From Prauserella marina (GTDB lineage Bacteria; Actinomycetota; Actinomycetes; Mycobacteriales; Pseudonocardiaceae): a stretch of 64,000 bases of DNA. Position numbers and translations under genes: made by a program. Positions 60,059 through 64,000 of the stretch are shown here, piece by piece (within the stretch, counting starts at the first letter, position 1; each line of letters starts with the position of its first letter). The stretch lies in NCBI RefSeq assembly GCF_002240355.1, contig NZ_CP016353.1, positions 496,001 through 560,000 on the forward strand. The letters run 5' to 3'. Below the pieces are notes generated by a model. It had not been told where the DNA came from. It saw nothing but the letters and a program-made list of their open reading frames with translations, and did not search any database.

Positions 60059-61464
60059 GCTGGACCTGCCAGTGTCGTGCTCATACCGTTCATCCCGCCT
60101 GCCGTGTTCTTTCCTCCGGCGGTGCCGGTGTCCTCTGGCGGAGCCGAGGCAGCGCCGGAACGGGAAGGCCGCACCCGGTGGGCGATCACGACACCCACCA
60201 CGGATTGCCCCGCTTCCGCGCACGCCCTGGTGATCGCCACCAGCTCCCACGCCGTCCGCGTCGCTGCGGTGACGACGACGAGCACCGCGCCGCGCCCCGC
60301 CGGTGCGTCGGGCACGGTGACCCGATCCGGTGATACGGCGGTCACCCGCAGGAAGAGACCCCTCGCCCTTGGCTCGACGGCCGCGGTCGCGGCGAGCTGG
60401 GCCGCCATGCGCTGAGCGGTCAGGTCGTCGTCGGCGACGAGCACGAGAACCTGACCTGCCTGCGTGTTCTCCCGCAGCCTCGCCAGCGACCTCCGATAGC
60501 GGATGTCCTTTTCGGCCTCGTTTCGGGTGGTGGCCTTGCGAAGCGGTTCGAAGGGCGTCGTGTCGTAGACGAGGCGCCGCAACCGGGTGCCGAAGCCGGG
60601 CCGCTGCTTCGGCGAAGCGGGGTCGTCCGGTAGGTCGACCGAGCCGAGCACGGGCGCGTCGAGCGCGGCGGCGATGTCTTCCTCGTCCCGCAACCTGCGC
60701 CCCGCTCTGGCGGCCAGCAGTTGGGTGAGCATCCCGACCAGCAGGAACAGGGCGGCGCCGCCCACCGTGAGCTGGGTCGTCGTCGGTGGTGCCGGGCTCG
60801 ACGGCCGCTCGGCCTGGCCCATGACGACGATGTTCGCCTGACTCGAACCGGCTTCCGCCTCGTCGAGCTTCGTCATCGCCTGCCCGAGCTGGGTTCGCAG
60901 TCCTTCCAGGTCGGTGCGGGTCTGCACGCTTTCCACGGTCAACCCCTGCTCGGAGGCGGCCTGCAACTCGGAAATGCGATTGTTGGTCTCCGTGACCTGC
61001 CTGCGCAGCGCGTCCCGCTGCTCTCGCAGTACCTGCGCGGAGGCGTCGGCGCTGCTGCTGACGAGCTGGGTGGTGAAGCGCACGTACTCGTCGGCGACCT
61101 GGTCGGCGAGCCGCTGCGCGGCTCCTGGCGTGTCCGCGGTCCCCGTGACCCTGATGACGTTGCCGTCGAGCGCTTCCGCCGTCACCGATTCCCTGAGCTG
61201 GGCAGGGGTGACATTCCAGTTCAACGCGACGGCGGCCCTGCCAAGCACGACCGAACTCCGCGCGACCTCGACCTGGGTGAGCATTTCGCTCGGTTCCCTC
61301 GGACCCTGCAACAACACGCTTGTCGACGTCGCGTAGCCGGGGGAGAACAGAAACGAGGCGCCGAAACCGAGAAGCGCGCCGAACGCGGTGAGTACGGCGA
61401 GCGCCTTCCAGCGGCGGCGCAGCACGTGGCCGACCGTCGCGAGGCGCACTGTGTCGTCACTCAA
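60055..61464 (-). CDS. Wzz-like polysaccharide co-polymerase with degenerate ATPase domain
   Basis: 469 residues. Helix near 19-40 (KALAVLTAFGALLGFGASFL), periplasmic domain with YATSTSVLLQGPREPSEML and coiled coil (LREQRDALRRQVTETNNRIS), a second helix (TVGGAALFLLVGMLTQLLAA) and a cytoplasmic domain (VLVLVADDDLTAQRMAAQLA) where the P-loop is replaced. No tyrosine-rich tail is present. Architecture is that of Wzz/KpsE/CapA-CpsC proteins. It forms a tandem pair with the next gene. An 83-base gap separates it from the GT4 gene upstream. Confidence 0.78.
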   Translation of the reverse strand: MSDDTVRLATVGHVLRRRWKALAVLTAFGALLGFGASFLFSPGYATSTSVLLQGPREPSEMLTQVEVARSSVVLGRAAVALNWNVTPAQLRESVTAEALDGNVIRVTGTADTPGAAQRLADQVADEYVRFTTQLVSSSADASAQVLREQRDALRRQVTETNNRISELQAASEQGLTVESVQTRTDLEGLRTQLGQAMTKLDEAEAGSSQANIVVMGQAERPSSPAPPTTTQLTVGGAALFLLVGMLTQLLAARAGRRLRDEEDIAAALDAPVLGSVDLPDDPASPKQRPGFGTRLRRLVYDTTPFEPLRKATTRNEAEKDIRYRRSLARLRENTQAGQVLVLVADDDLTAQRMAAQLAATAAVEPRARGLFLRVTAVSPDRVTVPDAPAGRGAVLVVVTAATRTAWELVAITRACAEAGQSVVGVVIAHRVRPSRSGAASAPPEDTGTAGGKNTAGGMNGMSTTLAGPA

Positions 61465-61547
61465 TGCCGTTGCCCCCCTCCAGGAACGCTTTCACTGAGC
61501 CCGTCGCGACGCTGACCTTCGCGGTTACAGGGCAAGGATTTTCTTGT

Positions 61548-62771
61548 TCAAACCGCGACATTCACGGCGAGTGCCGCCGTATATGCCGCGAGCAGCTGCT
61601 TTTCCGAATTCGCCCAGGAAAGCGCACCGGTGACCCTGTCGTTTCCGATCTTTCCCATTCGTCGCCGTTGTTCCGGGTCGTCGAGCAGTTCCTCGATCAA
61701 CTTCGCGAACTCGGAAACGTCGTCGGCCATCGCGTACACGGCGGCTTCGCCGGCCGACACCTTCGCCTCCTTGAGGTCGAAGGAGACAATTGGCCTGCTC
61801 ATCGCCATGTATTCCAGGATCTTGTTCATGGTCGACACGTCGTTGAGCGGGTTGAGGGGATCGGGAGCCAAGCACACGTCGGCCGTCGAAAGGCAGCGAA
61901 CGAGGTCGGCGTCGGAGACACGTCCGGGGAATTCGACCTGACCGGAAAGGCCGAGTTGTTGGGAAAGTTCCACCATGTCGTCGAATGTGTCGCCGGAACC
62001 GACAAAAACGGCGTGCCAATCGGTACGGCCACGTTCGTCGCGCAGTGCGGCGAGTGAGCGCAACGCGTAGTCGACGCCGTCCTGTGGGCCCATCACGCCC
62101 AGATAGCACAGCAAATGCGGCTTTCCCTTTTTCAGCGCCGGTTCCGGGGCGACCTCGCGGAACCGTTCGACGGCCGGTGCGCTGCGCACCACGAACACCT
62201 CGTCCGGGGACTTGCCACCTCTGCGCAGCGCGACGTCCCGGTAGCTTTCATTGGTGGCGATGACGACGTCGGCCGCCCGGTAGGTGAGTTTTTCCAACAG
62301 GCACACCGCACGGTAGAGCAGATCCTGCCCTCGATCGAACCGGGAAAGATACAGCTCGGGAACGAGATCGTGCTGGTCGAAGACGAACCTCGCGCCCCTG
62401 CGCTTGCACAGCAACGCGACGAGGAAGAACAGATCGGGCGGATTGCACGCGTGCACGACGTCGAAGGGACCCAGCTTGCGAGCGATCCGCAGCGTGTGCC
62501 ACAACGCGGAGCCGTACTCGGCGAGGTAGCCCACCGGTCCCGCCTTCGCCACCTTCAGGGGGTAGCGGTGGATGCGGATCCCGTCGAGAACGACCTCCCG
62601 CTCCGTGTCCCGCTTCGTCCCCTGTGGACAGATGACGTCGACGGTCCAGCCCGCGTCGCGCAGCGCCATGCATTCCTGCCACACCCTGCGATCGAAGGGG
62701 ACGGAGAGATTTTCGACGAGTACGAGTACCCTGCGGACGGCGCTTTCCAGCTCACCAGGCAAGACCGACAT
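61548..62771 (-). CDS. Family 4 glycosyltransferase (WbuB-like)
   Basis: 407 residues, GT-B fold. N-terminal VLVLVENLSVPFDRRVWQEC, then DVVHACNPPDLFFLVALLC and VFDQHDLVPELYLSRF, all typical of WbuB-type transferases. The C-terminal donor site has LLCYLGVMGPQDGVDYALRS and NKILEYMAMSRPIVSFDLKE. The ATG at 62771 overlaps the dehydrogenase gene by 20 bases with GAAGAAGG just upstream. Confidence 0.9.
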   Translation of the reverse strand: MSVLPGELESAVRRVLVLVENLSVPFDRRVWQECMALRDAGWTVDVICPQGTKRDTEREVVLDGIRIHRYPLKVAKAGPVGYLAEYGSALWHTLRIARKLGPFDVVHACNPPDLFFLVALLCKRRGARFVFDQHDLVPELYLSRFDRGQDLLYRAVCLLEKLTYRAADVVIATNESYRDVALRRGGKSPDEVFVVRSAPAVERFREVAPEPALKKGKPHLLCYLGVMGPQDGVDYALRSLAALRDERGRTDWHAVFVGSGDTFDDMVELSQQLGLSGQVEFPGRVSDADLVRCLSTADVCLAPDPLNPLNDVSTMNKILEYMAMSRPIVSFDLKEAKVSAGEAAVYAMADDVSEFAKLIEELLDDPEQRRRMGKIGNDRVTGALSWANSEKQLLAAYTAALAVNVAV

Positions 62772-64000
62772 ACCCTTCTTCCGTGCGGCGGAGTTCGGCG
62801 TCCGGCAGCCGAACGAGATCGATCAGCACGTGCTTTCCGTTGTGCGGCAGCGCGTCGACCACGACGGGATCGGTGCAGCCGACGAGGCAGACGTCCGCGT
62901 GCTCCAGTACCTCTTCCACCGATCCGGCAAGCAACTGGCCGAGGTGCGGAAGCCTGCCCTCGATGTACTCCCTGTTGGCGCCGAGCAACCGCGAGAGGCT
63001 CACGTTGGCGTCGTAGATCTTGAGGTCGTAGCCCTTGCCGAGCAGTCGCTCGGCCAACTCGACCAGCGGGCTCTCGCGCAGGTCGTCCGTTCCGGGTTTG
63101 AAAGAGAGCCCGAAGAGCCCTACTTTGCGCTTTCCCGTGCGGGCCACGAGGTCGAACGCTCTGCGAAGGTGCTCGTCGTTGGAGGCGAGCACATGCGCGA
63201 GGATGGGAACGGAGACATCGGCCCTGTGCGCGGCGTGTACGAGGCCGCGCAGGTCTTTCGGCAGGCACGAGCCGCCGAAGGCGAACCCCGGCCGCAGGTA
63301 GGCGGGACTGATGTTGAGCTTGCGGTCGGAGAGGAAAACGTCCATCACGCTGTGCGAGTCGAGCCCCAGCGCCCTGCAAATGGCGCCAAGTTCGTTCGCG
63401 AAGCCGATCTTGAGGCCGTGGAAGGCGTTGTCGGCGTACTTGGTCATCTCGGCGACCGGAATCGGAACCCTGAACACGTCACCGCCGATACCGGAGTACA
63501 GGGCGGCGACAGCGTCACCGCTGGCTTCCTCCAGTTCGCCGATCACGGTTTTCGGCGGCGCGAAGAAGTCGCGGACACTGCTGCCCTCCCGCAGGAACTC
63601 AGGGTTGACCGCGACCCCGAAATCGACCCCCGCGGTCTTGCCTGACGCCTTCTCCAGTATCGGAACCAGCAGCTGGAGACAGGTTCCTGGCAACATCGTG
63701 CTGCGGAAGACGACCGTGTGCCTCACCGCGTCGTCCCGCACCGCGAGTGCCTTGCCGATCTGCTCGGTGACCCGCTCCAGGTAGGTCGTGGAAAGGCTGC
63801 CGTTGGGCGCTGAGGGGGTGCCGACGCACACCAGCGAGATGTCGCTGTCCAGCACGGCGGCCATCGCGTCCGTACTCGCCCGCAACGCTCCTTCGCGCAC
63901 CACTCGGGCGGTCAGTTCACCGATCCGCTCCTCGACCAGCGGTGCCTTTCCCGCTCTGACGAGCTCGACCTTGACCTGGTTGACGTCGACTCCGACGACC
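62752..64000 (-). CDS. GDP-mannose/UDP-glucose 6-dehydrogenase (AlgD-like), 5' end beyond the right edge
   Basis: NAD-dependent enzyme oxidising a nucleotide-hexose to the uronic acid in two steps. The frame is open to the window end; codons before the GTG at 63903 encode VVGVDVNQVKVELVRAGKAP, the expected start of the first Rossmann domain, so the gene is merely truncated by the window. Conserved blocks: DISLVCVGTPSAPNGSLSTT, VNPEFLREGSS, VAEMTKYADNAFHGLKIGFA, the catalytic Cys in FAFGGSCLPKDLRGL and GLSFKPGTDDLRESPLVELA. The pattern and length are closer to GDP-mannose dehydrogenase AlgD than to Ugd, but substrate needs biochemical proof. Likely provides the uronic acid for the polymer. Confidence 0.88.
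   Translation of the reverse strand, partial: VVGVDVNQVKVELVRAGKAPLVEERIGELTARVVREGALRASTDAMAAVLDSDISLVCVGTPSAPNGSLSTTYLERVTEQIGKALAVRDDAVRHTVVFRSTMLPGTCLQLLVPILEKASGKTAGVDFGVAVNPEFLREGSSVRDFFAPPKTVIGELEEASGDAVAALYSGIGGDVFRVPIPVAEMTKYADNAFHGLKIGFANELGAICRALGLDSHSVMDVFLSDRKLNISPAYLRPGFAFGGSCLPKDLRGLVHAAHRADVSVPILAHVLASNDEHLRRAFDLVARTGKRKVGLFGLSFKPGTDDLRESPLVELAERLLGKGYDLKIYDANVSLSRLLGANREYIEGRLPHLGQLLAGSVEEVLEHADVCLVGCTDPVVVDALPHNGKHVLIDLVRLPDAELRRTEEGYVGLAW

Noticed and set aside
1-64000. tRNA, rRNA, insertion sequences, attachment sites or an origin
   Set aside because: No CCA-ended cloverleaf-like region, transposase motif, flanking inverted repeats or DnaA-box cluster was noticed in the intergenic regions by eye; a tRNAscan/Infernal run would be decisive.

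Overview
The window looks like the chromosome of a high-GC actinomycete, most likely a member of the Pseudonocardiaceae (Amycolatopsis/Prauserella/Saccharomonospora type). This rests on gene content and style: strong G/C third-position bias, frequent GTG/TTG starts, ATGA/GTGA start-stop overlaps, several apparently leaderless start codons, a menaquinone-based respiratory chain, an ESX-associated EspG/PPE/DUF3558 group and a fused KorA/KorB 2-oxoacid:ferredoxin oxidoreductase. No tRNA, rRNA, transposase, phage gene or CRISPR array was seen.

Positions 1-36 kb are core energy metabolism. A truncated secreted protein is followed by menE-menB (minus) diverging from menD (plus), a secreted M1 metallopeptidase and a small DUF3592-type membrane protein. 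Next come menG and a geranylgeranyl-reductase-family flavoprotein (probably MenJ, which saturates the menaquinone tail). A regulatory region carrying two Rex-type palindromes leads into the complete 14-gene nuoABCDEFGHIJKLMN operon (10.1-25.8 kb). A four-gene ESX-like group (EspG, PPE-like, DUF3558 lipoprotein, small helical protein) runs back toward it. A long-chain polyprenyl diphosphate synthase, a sunset-domain membrane protein, korA-korB, and a divergent Lrp-type regulator / dimethylargininase pair complete this half. The logic is coherent: the men, menG, menJ and prenyl synthase products make the quinone, and Nuo reduces it under probable NADH/NAD+ control.

Positions 36-64 kb are a surface-polysaccharide locus made of two convergent operons. 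The plus-strand operon (36.1-46.4 kb, ten genes) combines nucleotide-sugar enzymes (sugar C-methyltransferase, sugar-1-phosphate cytidylyltransferase-like protein, PIG-L deacetylase, SDR, DUF4910 hydrolase, RmlC-like epimerase, GSAM-like PLP enzyme) with a Wzx-type flippase, a GT2 glycosyltransferase and a pyruvyl transferase. The minus-strand operon (64.0 down to 46.9 kb) holds an AlgD-like nucleotide-sugar dehydrogenase (cut by the right edge), two GT4 glycosyltransferases, two Wzz/BY-kinase-like proteins with degenerate P-loops, an AsnB-like amidotransferase, an alcohol dehydrogenase-Gfo/Idh/MocA fusion, a heparinase II/III-family protein, a beta-helix lipoprotein, a Wzy-like polymerase/ligase, a methyltransferase and a PAP2 phosphatase. 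Together they resemble a Wzx/Wzy pathway for an acidic, amidated or amino-sugar exopolysaccharide. The priming glycosyltransferase is not in the window.

Three intergenic islands (6.77-7.32, 9.33-9.70 and 46.39-46.94 kb) are built largely of short degenerate tandem repeats. A 21-nt-period array with a recognisable leader occurs four times in them. It forms an inverted pair where the two polysaccharide operons converge, and there it supplies the last codons and the stop codon of the PAP2 gene.
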